DNA of 64,000 nt from Acetobacteraceae bacterium. GTDB taxonomy: Bacteria; Pseudomonadota; Alphaproteobacteria; Acetobacterales; Acetobacteraceae. Of the stretch, positions 17,516-25,836 are shown piece after piece; position 1 is the first letter of the stretch; each line of letters opens with the position of its first letter. Below the pieces are notes generated by a model, which was given only the letters and a program-made list of their open reading frames with translations, was not told the origin of the DNA and made no database searches. The stretch covers positions 856,921 through 920,920 of the forward strand of contig CP039460.1 in the NCBI GenBank assembly GCA_004843345.1. Direction: 5' to 3'. The position numbers and the translations under genes were made by a program.

Positions 17516-18172
17516 TCAATGTGCCATATAAAATGCCTTGGTAGCCTCTTGCACGTTACGATATTCTTGATTAACCGCCTGCTTATAAAAAGTTCGGTTA
17601 AGAGCCCTTTTTTGCTCAAAACTCTTTTCTTTTTTCTCTACTTCCGCTGCTAATTCTGTCTGTGCCTGCATGTTCTCTAAATCAATGGCTTTATGAAACA
17701 AAATAGAAGCCATATTTGAATCTTGCGGCACGCCTCGTCCCGTTGCATAGGCATAAGCAAGCGAAGAAATTGCGCAAGGATCATTTTCCTCCGCAGCCTT
17801 TTGGAAAAGCTCAACAGCCTTTGCGTCATTTTGAGGCACACCTCTGCCGTCAAAATACAGCGTGCCTAAGCGGACTTCGGCCTGCATATTGCCTCTATGC
17901 GCAGCCTTGCTATAAAGTTTTGCCGCTTTGGAAGGAGATTTTGGAGCACCGCTTCCCCTTTCGTAAAATCCGCCTAAATCCAGCATCGCCTGCTGGTCGC
18001 CTTCCTTCACACGCTCCTCTAGGGACTTAATATTCTGATTTTTCAACAGAGACGGCTTAGCCGTTACTTTTATATGCTCAGAGTCCGTTTCCAGCTGCGC
18101 TGATGCGGCAAAGCAAACAGTACTGGTAAAAAAAACGACCCCTAAAGCAACGGCTGCAAGCACATTATGCAT
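17516..18172 (-). CDS. Secreted Sel1-repeat protein (tandem pair member 2), cut short at the HP motif
   Basis: 218 aa, closely similar to the 16678-17352 product: same leader type, three Sel1 repeats, same helical tail. The protein stops at F-Y-M-A-H with TGA where the sister continues H-P-K-L-H-S. The bases after the stop still encode A-L-H-S in frame. Only the last residues of the motif are lost, so the fold is probably intact. Confidence 0.8.
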   Translation of the reverse strand: MHNVLAAVALGVVFFTSTVCFAASAQLETDSEHIKVTAKPSLLKNQNIKSLEERVKEGDQQAMLDLGGFYERGSGAPKSPSKAAKLYSKAAHRGNMQAEVRLGTLYFDGRGVPQNDAKAVELFQKAAEENDPCAISSLAYAYATGRGVPQDSNMASILFHKAIDLENMQAQTELAAEVEKKEKSFEQKRALNRTFYKQAVNQEYRNVQEATKAFYMAH

Positions 18173-18197
18173 CCCTCATCACCTTTCGTCCTTAGAC

Positions 18198-18216
18198 AGA
18201 GCCCCCAAGGGGCTCT
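18198..18216. repeat. Hairpin in the leader of the 17516-18172 gene
   Basis: AGAGCCCC-CAA-GGGGCTCT is a perfect 8-bp inverted repeat about 25 bp upstream of the minus-strand start at 18172. A degenerate version lies in the same place upstream of the sister gene at 17352. It may be a 5' untranslated hairpin that affects mRNA stability or attenuation. Confidence 0.45.
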
Positions 18217-18322
18217 ATGGTGTGCGCATCTTCACGCAATGCACATGGTATGGTCTTTTAACTAAAGCACAGATTGCCCCTTTGCCCAACTGTTATTTTA
18301 GACAAAAATTGTCTTGTTTAAG

Positions 18323-19312
18323 TTAATCCCCCCGTATAAAGTCTGGCGTGTGTTCTTCAGCTTCCGCTTTTGCCTTCGCAACGAGAATCCCAAAGGCGCT
18401 GGTTGGCTCGGGGCGCAGGGTCGGATACATTTGGTAAAGGTCTTTCAAAGAAGCCTTTGCCCGCTTATTGCCCTGACTTGCCGCCTGCCTGAAAAGCTCT
18501 GCCGCTTTTAAATAATCCTGTGTAACGCCGACACCGCCCTCATAAGCCAGCCCTAAATTAAATTGTGCTGGCACATAGCCTTGATTAGCCGATTTTTGCC
18601 ACCATTCCACAGCCTTTGTATAATCCTGATGCCGTCCTTCCCCTCTGGCATAGGCAAAACCTAAATTATACTGCGCCTCGGCAAGCCCCTGATCAGCCGC
18701 CTCCTGATATAAATCAGCCGCTTTGAGATAATTTTTAGGCACGCCTCTGCCATAAGTATAAAACATGCCTAAATTAGACTGCGCCTCCGCAATCCCTTGC
18801 TCTGCGGCCTGTTGGTAAAGTTCGGCGGCTCTTTCATAATCCAGCTTGACCCCTCTGCCATTTTCATAAAAAACGCCGAGATGATACTGCGCCAGCGCAT
18901 CGCCCTGCGTTGCTGCCCTTTGATAAAGTTCCGCTGCTTTAACGTAACTTTGAGGCACGCCTCTGCCCTGCGCATATAAAAGCCCCAAATTATATTGCGC
19001 CAGCGCATAATTCTGATCGGCAGATTCCTGCCATAATTCAACCGCTTTGGCATCATCTTGGGGCACACCAACCCCTTTAAAGTAAAACACTCCTAAATTA
19101 TATTCGTCTGAGGGACTGCCCGCCTCGGCAGACTTTTGCACAGCCAGCAGATCGGGCGCTTTACGCCCTTCCGCAAGCACACTATTCAAACGCTTTAAAT
19201 TGGTAGGGTGCAAAGGCGGAGGATGGACGGCACAGCCAGCAATGAACACTGCCATGCCAATACCACAAAAAGCGCTTAACGCCCCAAAACGCCCTGAAAT
19301 TTTAAGACGCAT
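18323..19312 (-). CDS. Sel1-repeat lipoprotein
   Basis: 329 aa. The N-terminus ends in a good lipobox, F-I-A-G-C, at about residue 28, so lipidation and outer-membrane anchoring are likely. A Pro/His stretch and a short linker lead into six Sel1 repeats (about 72-290). A near-motif L-Y-Q-M-Y-P-T-L-R-P follows, then a charged extension of about 25 residues not seen in the others. It is the clearest lipoprotein in the array. Confidence 0.85.
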   Translation of the reverse strand: MRLKISGRFGALSAFCGIGMAVFIAGCAVHPPPLHPTNLKRLNSVLAEGRKAPDLLAVQKSAEAGSPSDEYNLGVFYFKGVGVPQDDAKAVELWQESADQNYALAQYNLGLLYAQGRGVPQSYVKAAELYQRAATQGDALAQYHLGVFYENGRGVKLDYERAAELYQQAAEQGIAEAQSNLGMFYTYGRGVPKNYLKAADLYQEAADQGLAEAQYNLGFAYARGEGRHQDYTKAVEWWQKSANQGYVPAQFNLGLAYEGGVGVTQDYLKAAELFRQAASQGNKRAKASLKDLYQMYPTLRPEPTSAFGILVAKAKAEAEEHTPDFIRGD

Positions 19313-19396
19313 CCCGCTTCACCTGCCCCTCTTTCCCTCTTCTTTTCGCTTCATCATGCTTACAAAGCTTTAGCCCAAAAATGCCCTCTTTTGACA

Positions 19397-20263
19397 TCAC
19401 GGCATTAGTTCTGGGTGTTTTTCGTAAAGTCGATCTAAGACCAGTTGGGCGGTATCGTATTTTCGGTCCTCGGCCTCTTCCTGCAATTTGGCTTCTTTCA
19501 TGGCCTGATGATGGGCAAGGCTAAGGCCTCTTTGTGCCATCATCTCTAAATTATACTTAGCCTCTGTGTCTCCTTGATCGGCCGCTTTTTGCCACCATTT
19601 TTCAGCTTGCTGCCAACTTTGAGGCACGCCTTGCCCCATCGCATACAAGGTTGCCAAATTATATTGCGCATCCGCATCGCCTTGATCGGCGGCTTTTTGA
19701 TAACAAATCACAGCTTGGGCGAGATTCTGCCTGACCCCTTGGCCATTGGCATATAAAACCCCTAAATGATATTGGGCTGACGCATTGCCTTGAGCAGCGG
19801 CCTTGGCATAAAATTCAGCTGCTTTAGCGTAATCTTGTGCGAAAACCTCCCCTTTTTCATAGAAAACCGCCAGCGCTAACTGCGCCTTATCATCGCCCTG
19901 TGCAGCCGCTTTTTGATAAAGTGCCCTCGCATGGGAAAGATCTTGCGCGACCCCTTGCCCTGTTTCATACAGAAGGGCTAACGCCAGCAGAGCAGGCGCA
20001 TATTCCTGACGGGAAGATTTCTCCCAAAGTTCAACGGTTTTTTCCCAATTTTGGGGGACATCTTTGCCTTTGCGATAGAGATGACCGAGATCATATTGCG
20101 CCTGCGCATTGCCAGCTTCGGCCGCTTTTTCCAAGATTTCTTTTTCAGGGACAGGGGAAGCTAAAGAGAGGTGTTTGTGATGGTTTAAAAAGTTTCTTAA
20201 AAACTTAAAGCCTAAAAAAGCGCTTCCCGCCATAAGTGCCACAAGCAAAAATGCCATTCCCAT
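19397..20263 (-). CDS. Membrane-anchored Sel1-repeat protein
   Basis: 288 aa from ATG 20263, chosen because GGAGGAGGGG lies immediately upstream. An uncleaved N-terminal hydrophobic anchor (about 3-20) is followed by five to six Sel1 repeats, a charged helix and the end motif L-Y-E-K-H-P-E-L-M-P. It differs from its neighbours in having an anchor without a typical signal-peptidase site. Confidence 0.8.
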   Translation of the reverse strand: MGMAFLLVALMAGSAFLGFKFLRNFLNHHKHLSLASPVPEKEILEKAAEAGNAQAQYDLGHLYRKGKDVPQNWEKTVELWEKSSRQEYAPALLALALLYETGQGVAQDLSHARALYQKAAAQGDDKAQLALAVFYEKGEVFAQDYAKAAEFYAKAAAQGNASAQYHLGVLYANGQGVRQNLAQAVICYQKAADQGDADAQYNLATLYAMGQGVPQSWQQAEKWWQKAADQGDTEAKYNLEMMAQRGLSLAHHQAMKEAKLQEEAEDRKYDTAQLVLDRLYEKHPELMP

Positions 20264-20286
20264 CCCCTCCTCCAAAGAAAAACTGT

Positions 20287-21717
20287 TTAAAGGTCCTTAT
20301 CTTCGCCTTTACTGCCTTCTGAATCAGATTCTGGCAAAATTGGTTTGGCCAGCTCAGAAGGGGAATTCACATATTCCTGTGCCCGCAACTCCGGATGCTG
20401 CACATACAAATCTTCTAAAGCCAGTTGGGCTTTTTCATCGCCTCGATCCGCCGCTTTTTTATAAAACTCTGCGGCTTTTACCAAATCCTGCGGCACGCCT
20501 TGGCCTTGCTCATAGGCCATGCCAAGCCCTTCCTGCGAACGGAGTTCTGTATGCGCTTTGTAGAGTTCCTCTAGCGCTTTTTGCGCCTTTGTATTTCCCT
20601 GATCGGCGGCTTTTTTATAAAACTCAGCCGCTTTACCATAATCCTGCTCAATCCCAACCCCTTGCTCATAGGCCTGCGCTAAGTTTAACTGTGCCAGCGC
20701 ATAGCCCTGATCTGCTGATTTTTGCCAAAGTGCGACCGCTTTCGTGTTATTCTGGGGCACACCTTCGCCATTTACATAAGCATTCCCAAGATTATATTGC
20801 GCATCCGCATAGCCTCTGTCAGAGGCTTTTTGATAATATTCCGCCGCTTTAAAATAATTTTTGGGCACGCCTAATCCATGCTCGTACAAAACCGCCAGAT
20901 TATAAGCCGCCTGCGCATCGTCCTGCTCTGCCGCCATACGGTACAGGCTGGCCGCTTTCGCATAGCTTTTCCCAACACCTTTTCCGTGCTCATAGAGAAT
21001 GCCAAGATTATACTGCGCCTGTGAATCCCCTTGGGCGGCGGCTTTTTCAAAAAGATCAACTGCTTTGGCATAATTCTGGGGAACGCCATCGCCTTTGGCA
21101 TAATCATTGGCTAGGTTATATTCTGCATCGACATTGCCCTGCGCTGCGGCTTTTTGATACAGCTCGGTGGCCTTGCCTGCGTCCTGCTGCACCCCTTCGC
21201 CACGCTCATAGAGCGTGCCAAGATTATACTCTGCCTCGGCATTGCCCCCACTGGCGGCTTTTTTATAAAATTCTGCGGCCTTAGCGTAATCTTGCGGAAC
21301 GCCTGCGCCCTCTTCATAGAGAATGCCTAAATTATGCTGGGCAAGCACATGGCCGTGATCGGCAGCTTCTCCCCATAATTCGGCTGCTTTGAGATTATCC
21401 TGCACAACCCCTTTGCCCTTGGCATAGATGAATCCCAGAATAAACTGCGCTTCTGGGTTACCAGCTTCTGCTTCTTTCTGGAGCGAAGGAATATCATCGG
21501 TTGCAACCGACCCTGAAACAATTTTCGCAATTTTTGAAAAAATCCCTGGCCGAAAAAACGAAGAGGAAAGCTTTTCAGAAGGAGACGCCTCCGCAACAGG
21601 CAATTCTGCAGAAGGTTGCTGGGATTCGGATTCGGAATCTGACTCTGCCAGACAGCTTGTACTTGGCAAAAACACCGCCCCAAAAGCCAATGCTACACCA
21701 GCAAGTTTTTTTCGCAT
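20287..21717 (-). CDS. Secreted Sel1-repeat protein, 9-10 repeats
   Basis: 476 aa. The leader ends near S-C-L-A, followed by a Ser/Glu linker and about nine or ten Sel1 repeats. The H-x-E-L-R motif appears twice: as A-H-T-E-L-R-S after the eighth repeat and as Q-H-P-E-L-R-A near the end, so the tail module (last repeat plus motif) was duplicated inside the gene. An acidic Asp/Glu/Ser tail follows the final copy. Confidence 0.85.
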   Translation of the reverse strand: MRKKLAGVALAFGAVFLPSTSCLAESDSESESQQPSAELPVAEASPSEKLSSSFFRPGIFSKIAKIVSGSVATDDIPSLQKEAEAGNPEAQFILGFIYAKGKGVVQDNLKAAELWGEAADHGHVLAQHNLGILYEEGAGVPQDYAKAAEFYKKAASGGNAEAEYNLGTLYERGEGVQQDAGKATELYQKAAAQGNVDAEYNLANDYAKGDGVPQNYAKAVDLFEKAAAQGDSQAQYNLGILYEHGKGVGKSYAKAASLYRMAAEQDDAQAAYNLAVLYEHGLGVPKNYFKAAEYYQKASDRGYADAQYNLGNAYVNGEGVPQNNTKAVALWQKSADQGYALAQLNLAQAYEQGVGIEQDYGKAAEFYKKAADQGNTKAQKALEELYKAHTELRSQEGLGMAYEQGQGVPQDLVKAAEFYKKAADRGDEKAQLALEDLYVQHPELRAQEYVNSPSELAKPILPESDSEGSKGEDKDL

Positions 21718-21844
21718 CCTTGTTTCGCCCTTTATCTTTCATGCGGTTTCGTCTTCTTGCAGAATCTTTTACTCTCTGTTCTAAATAACGCCCCATTCTA
21801 TCTATAAAAACAACAAAGACAACAGAGTGACTCACAAGCGCCTC

Positions 21845-22474
21845 TTAATGATGCAGTTCTGGATGGCGCTTATAAAGCGCCCTTAAATTGACCGACGCCC
21901 CTGCGACATTCTTTTCGATCGCTTTGAGATAATATTCTACCGCTTTTTCATCATTCTCTGCGGTGCCTTCCCCGATTTCATAGGCTTGAGCGACATTATA
22001 CATCGACTGGCCGTCTCCCTGATCAGCGGCAGCCTTAAAAAGCGCAAAAGCTTTCTCATAGTCAAACGGGACGCCTCGACCGCTATGATAGAGAACAGCA
22101 AGGCTATATTGCGCCTTCATATTGCCTTGCGCTGCTGATTTCTGCCACCATTCCGCCGCTTTCATCTCGCCGAAAGGAACAGTGCGCATATCCTCACCGT
22201 GAATAATGCCTTTCAAATCCTTTTTAGAGACATCTTTCTCATTGGCAGGACATTCGCCGCTCGCATAGCAATCCCCAAGGTCATACTGCGCTTGAGCATC
22301 CCCTTCCTCCGCATTTTTCCGAAGGCGGGCAAGCTCGGGGTCTTCCTCAGACTGTAAAACAGAGGTTTTAAAATTTTTATCTGTCTGCTTTTCCTCAGCA
22401 TGGACGGCAAAGCACGGCATACTAATGACAAAAACAGCCCCTAAAATGAGAGAAGACGTACCTTTTTTACGCAT
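21845..22474 (-). CDS. Secreted Sel1-repeat protein, first gene of the array
   Basis: 209 aa from ATG 22474, which opens the signal peptide (M-R-K-K-G, cleavage after P-C-F-A). Three Sel1 repeats; the first has an insertion of about 30 residues containing Cys and a charged loop. It ends in L-Y-K-R-H-P-E-L-H-H. It is the promoter-proximal gene of the minus-strand array, next to the 385-bp gap before the terminase gene. Confidence 0.8.
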   Translation of the reverse strand: MRKKGTSSLILGAVFVISMPCFAVHAEEKQTDKNFKTSVLQSEEDPELARLRKNAEEGDAQAQYDLGDCYASGECPANEKDVSKKDLKGIIHGEDMRTVPFGEMKAAEWWQKSAAQGNMKAQYSLAVLYHSGRGVPFDYEKAFALFKAAADQGDGQSMYNVAQAYEIGEGTAENDEKAVEYYLKAIEKNVAGASVNLRALYKRHPELHH

Positions 22475-22610
22475 ATCCAAACGCCCTTTTCCTAACATAA
22501 CCCCGAGATAGCCTCTTTCTTTGCATAAAGCGTTTAGAGCTTAAAGCGTGTCTTCTTACAAAGCCAGCCTTTAATAAGACACTTCTCTTTTCGCAAAAAA
22601 CAACATTCAC

Positions 22611-22772
22611 TTAATTTAAAAAATCCCAGAAATCAAATCTTTCTAAGCCGAGAATGACTTTTTCTGCTTTTCGTTCTTGCATCTTAAAAGCAAACATACG
22701 ATAAGGAGGGCGCAAAGGAATAGACGCAATTTGTTTCGTTCCCTTGCTGATTATATGATTAAATATATTCAT
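22611..22772 (-). CDS. Possible small basic protein, unknown
   Basis: 53 codons from ATG 22772 to the stop at 22611, with hydrophobic ends and an Arg/Pro-rich centre. Its ribosome binding site would be AGAGG inside the terminator stem at 22779-22817, which is unusual. I do not recognise it. It is the only candidate gene in the 22475-22859 gap; the rest of the gap is AT-rich and unassigned. Confidence 0.25.
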   Translation of the reverse strand: MNIFNHIISKGTKQIASIPLRPPYRMFAFKMQERKAEKVILGLERFDFWDFLN

Positions 22773-22778
22773 TAAAAA

Positions 22779-22817
22779 GGCCTCTGCTACCCCCCACCCC
22801 GGCAGAGGTCTTTTTTT
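22779..22817 (+). terminator. Rho-independent terminator just upstream of the terminase gene
   Basis: GGCCTCTGC pairs with GCAGAGGTC around a C-rich loop, followed by TTTTTTT on the plus strand. AAAAA on the left also makes it usable from the minus strand. It lies 43 bp before the terminase start and would insulate that gene from upstream transcription. Confidence 0.75.
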
Positions 22818-22859
22818 ATCTTTGCTTTCTGGGAAATCGCTTTTCACAAAGGCTTTTCC

Positions 22860-24089
22860 ATGAATCTTTCTATTTTACACAGTTACGCTGCCCGTGTTTC
22901 CCAGCCTCTTTTAACTTCCAAAGCCCGCTATCTTGGCGTTTATGGCGGACGCAGTTCTGGCAAATCTCATTTTTTTGCAGAGCTTTTAATCAAAAATGCC
23001 CTCTCACGTCCTGGCTATCGGACCGTCTGCGTGCGTGAAATTCAAAAATCTATCCGTTTCTCCGCACGACAAACCCTTATTGATAAAATTCACTATCTCA
23101 ATCTCGGTGCTTTTTTTGAAATTCAAGAACAATTTATCCGATCCCCTGCTGGCGGTATGATTATCTTTCAGGGATTGCAGGATCATAATGCAGATTCTAT
23201 CAAATCCTTAGAAGGGTTTGATCTCGCATGGATTGAAGAGGCGCAATCTATCAGCGCACGCTCATGGCGCTTATTACGTCCAACAATCCGCAAAACAGGC
23301 TCGCAAATCTGGGCGAGTTGGAATCCTGAAAGGCTCGACAGCCCTATCGACCAGTTTTTCCGGTCTCCGCAAGCGCACGAAAATAAAAATATTTGCGCTG
23401 TTGAAGCCAACTGGCGGGATAATCCCTGGTTTTCCGAAGAACTCTCCCAAGAACGGCAATTAGATGCACTGCTTCTTGACCCTGCGCATTATCAGCATAT
23501 TTGGGAAGGTGGCTATCTCTGCCATTCCGAAGCACTCATTTTTCAGCGTAATCTTTTCTTAGAAGAGAGTTTTGAACCGCCCCATAAAATACGTTTCTAT
23601 TTCGGTATGGATTTTGGCTTTTCCCAAGACCCGACGGCCTTTATCCGCTGTTGGATTGTCAAAGACAGCCTCTATATTGATTATGCGGAAGGCGCTCAGC
23701 AAATTGAACTTGACCATCTTCCTTCGCTTCTTAAAACCATTCCAGAGGCCGAGAAATGGCCAATTAAAGCCGACAGCGCTCGGCCAGAGACAATCTCTTA
23801 TCTCGCACGGCAAGGATTTAAAATCAGCGCTGCCAAGAAATGGGCAGGTTCAGTGGAAGATGGCATCGCCCGCCTCAAAGCTTTTAAAGAAATCCATGTT
23901 CATAAACGGGCTTATAAAATTGCCAAGGAATTTCAGTCTTATGCCTATCAGACAAACCGTCTCACAGGCGAGATTCTGCCTCTGATTGAGGATAAGAACA
24001 ACCATTGGATTGACGCGCTGCGCTATGGGCTGGACAGCTTTATTCAAAACCAGCGCCATCTGCCTAAAATCAAAAATTTTCGGCTCTAA
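22860..24089 (+). CDS. terL: Phage terminase, large subunit
   Basis: 409 aa, intact. It cuts and pumps phage DNA into the prohead. The ATPase half has Walker A G-G-R-S-S-G-K-S (29-36) and Walker B L-A-W-I-E-E-A-Q (122-129). The RNase H-like nuclease half has M-D-F-G-F-S-Q-D-P-T (250-259) and K-A-D-S-A-R-P-E (303-310), with W-I-D-A-L-R-Y near the end. The length is close to other terminases of this group. No small subunit gene precedes it; a terminator and a Sel1 array lie upstream instead, while in related phages terL precedes the portal gene directly. Confidence 0.92.
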   Translation: MNLSILHSYAARVSQPLLTSKARYLGVYGGRSSGKSHFFAELLIKNALSRPGYRTVCVREIQKSIRFSARQTLIDKIHYLNLGAFFEIQEQFIRSPAGGMIIFQGLQDHNADSIKSLEGFDLAWIEEAQSISARSWRLLRPTIRKTGSQIWASWNPERLDSPIDQFFRSPQAHENKNICAVEANWRDNPWFSEELSQERQLDALLLDPAHYQHIWEGGYLCHSEALIFQRNLFLEESFEPPHKIRFYFGMDFGFSQDPTAFIRCWIVKDSLYIDYAEGAQQIELDHLPSLLKTIPEAEKWPIKADSARPETISYLARQGFKISAAKKWAGSVEDGIARLKAFKEIHVHKRAYKIAKEFQSYAYQTNRLTGEILPLIEDKNNHWIDALRYGLDSFIQNQRHLPKIKNFRL

Positions 24090-24188
24090 AGGGCAAAAGA
24101 GTGTTTTGCAATCTTTCGCAATATCAGATAATTCTTATCTTAAGAGAAAATAAATTAGAAAAATCTAATTTAAAAATTGAGGTGTAAA

Positions 24189-24422
24189 ATGAATGCTTTC
24201 TTAAAAGGATTTTCAAAAGTTTTTTGTGGAAATTTCTGCGCCTCTCCTCGCATGCCTTTGCGAAACATTTCACCAGAAATGACGCAACAGGAACTTGTAC
24301 AGAAATTCCCTTCCGTTTTCTCCAATACCATCCTAAATGAAATAGAAAATGATTTTTTTCCTGTCGTTCGGATTAAATTGGCGAAACGAGAAGAAACAAA
24401 ACCAGTACAGCATACGGTCTAA
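24189..24422 (+). CDS. Small hypothetical protein
   Basis: 77 aa. ATG 24189 has GAGGTG at good spacing. A basic, Cys-containing N-terminus and a polar C-terminus; no family recognised and no clear membrane segment. It ends 6 bp before the DUF2335-type gene and is probably co-translated with it. Confidence 0.55.
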   Translation: MNAFLKGFSKVFCGNFCASPRMPLRNISPEMTQQELVQKFPSVFSNTILNEIENDFFPVVRIKLAKREETKPVQHTV

Positions 24423-24428
24423 TAATCT

Positions 24429-24980
24429 ATGCACGAAGCGTCCCCTAATCCCCCACCGAAAGAGATAGAGGTTTCTCTTGAAAGTCTGCCAGAAGAAATT
24501 CGTACAGAAATTCATGAAAAACTAGGGGCTTCTTCTGCTTCTGAAAACGTAAAAATTGTTGGTGTTCAACGGACGATGCGGAGTGCGCCATTACCAGCAC
24601 CAGAAGAAATCCGTGAGTATGAATTGATTTGTCCTGGCGCATTAGATCGTCTCATAAAACTTCAAGAAAAGAAATTAAAACTCGCTGAAAAAGACCTTGA
24701 TATTCAATCTGGTGCGATTCAAAAAAGCCTTTTCTGTAAAGAATTAGAAATCAATCATGCCGCTCAAAGTGAAAAACGTGGCCAATGGATGGGGCTGTGT
24801 GTTTCCATTTTAATTATGGGAGCAATCATTTTTGCCATTTTTCAAAAATGTGGTGCAGGCACGATTGCTTGTCTTGCCGCAATTTTTGGTGGGGGATTAG
24901 CAACTGTCTTTTTTGCGAATAAGACAAGCGCTCCTTCCAAAACCAATGATTCTGAAACCACCTCCGAAAAAAAAGAATAA
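24429..24980 (+). CDS. DUF2335-type membrane protein
   Basis: 183 aa. The order of features fits DUF2335: an acidic N-terminus, P-L-P-x-P-E-E-I-x-x-Y (about 54-65), a P-G-A-x-x-R-L motif, an amphipathic helix with Lys/Glu, then two membrane segments (about 118-138 and 141-160) split by a Cys/Gly turn. DUF2335 proteins are widespread on prophages and islands; a defence or superinfection role has been suspected but is not established. The last ~20 residues are polar. Confidence 0.7.
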   Translation: MHEASPNPPPKEIEVSLESLPEEIRTEIHEKLGASSASENVKIVGVQRTMRSAPLPAPEEIREYELICPGALDRLIKLQEKKLKLAEKDLDIQSGAIQKSLFCKELEINHAAQSEKRGQWMGLCVSILIMGAIIFAIFQKCGAGTIACLAAIFGGGLATVFFANKTSAPSKTNDSETTSEKKE

Positions 24981-25057
24981 ATTACTCTCTTTTAAAGCTT
25001 TTTCGCATCGGATAATAATAGGCTAATGGTTTTTATATTCTGCATTAGGTAACCTCA

Positions 25058-25768
25058 TTGCCCTTTTCCGCCATTCCGTTTGAGAAACTTAAACTCATTG
25101 TTTTTGATGTTGATGGGACGCTTTATCCGCAGTTTCCTATTCGGCGAAACATGGTTGTCCGCCTATTATGGGAACTGGTGAAAAACCGCTCCTTCCGCAC
25201 CTCTAACATCATTCAAGATTACCGGCATTTGCGTGAAAAATTTGGAGAAGACAATACGCCTGATTTTTCCGCCAAAGTAAAAAAAGAAATTCAGGCCAAA
25301 TACCATCTCAGTTCTGACGAATATGATGTCTTTATCGAAGAGTGGCTGTATGAAAAACCGCTTTCATGGCTTGTAAATATCCGTTTTCCAGAAATGGAAG
25401 ACGTCTTTGAATTTCTAAAACAGCATAAAATTAAAATCGGTATTCTCTCTGATTTTCCTGCCGAAGATAAAATTAGCAAGCTCCATCTGACCGCTGACTA
25501 TATTTACTGGGCGGAAGATGCTGAAATTCAATCGCTCAAACCCAATCCGAAAGGCCTCTTCTATCTCATGGAAAAAGCTGGCGTTACAGCAGAAGAGACG
25601 CTTATGATTGGCGATCGGGACGATCGGGACGGGGAAATGGCGCGCCGTGCAAACGCCCATTTCTTACTCAGAGGGAAACCCAACAAAAAGACCGTCAATA
25701 AGGAAGCCTATTTTATCCATTGGGGCTATTTCCTTGATCATTTAAAGGCCGCCTTTAACGAGAAATAA
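25058..25768 (+). CDS. HAD-family hydrolase
   Basis: 236 aa with the HAD motifs in order: D-V-D-G-T (17-21) with the nucleophile Asp, a Ser in I-L-S-D-F, the Lys of K-P-N-P-K-G, and acidic M-I-G-D-R-D-D-R-D-G-E. An all-helical cap is inserted after motif I. It probably removes phosphate from a small metabolite; the substrate cannot be told. The start is TTG at 25058 behind a weak AGGT. It is not part of a phage module. Confidence 0.8.
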   Translation: MPFSAIPFEKLKLIVFDVDGTLYPQFPIRRNMVVRLLWELVKNRSFRTSNIIQDYRHLREKFGEDNTPDFSAKVKKEIQAKYHLSSDEYDVFIEEWLYEKPLSWLVNIRFPEMEDVFEFLKQHKIKIGILSDFPAEDKISKLHLTADYIYWAEDAEIQSLKPNPKGLFYLMEKAGVTAEETLMIGDRDDRDGEMARRANAHFLLRGKPNKKTVNKEAYFIHWGYFLDHLKAAFNEK

Positions 25769-25793
25769 GCCTGATTTCTCAAGCTTATTTCTC
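25760..25793. repeat. Inverted repeat across the end of the HAD gene
   Basis: GAGAAATAAGC, which contains the stop codon, and GCTTATTTCTC form a perfect 11-bp inverted repeat around a 12-base loop. No T-run follows, so it is at best a weak terminator; it may protect the mRNA 3' end between two convergent genes. Confidence 0.5.
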
Positions 25794-25836
25794 TCAAACA
25801 GCAAAAATTAACGGCCTGAAGAGGATTCACAGAGAC

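Noticed and set aside
6520-22474. Regularly repeated sequence that could be taken for a CRISPR or other DNA repeat array
   Set aside because: The period of about 108 bp equals 36 codons and follows the Sel1 protein repeat; repeats are diverged in DNA and lie within open frames.
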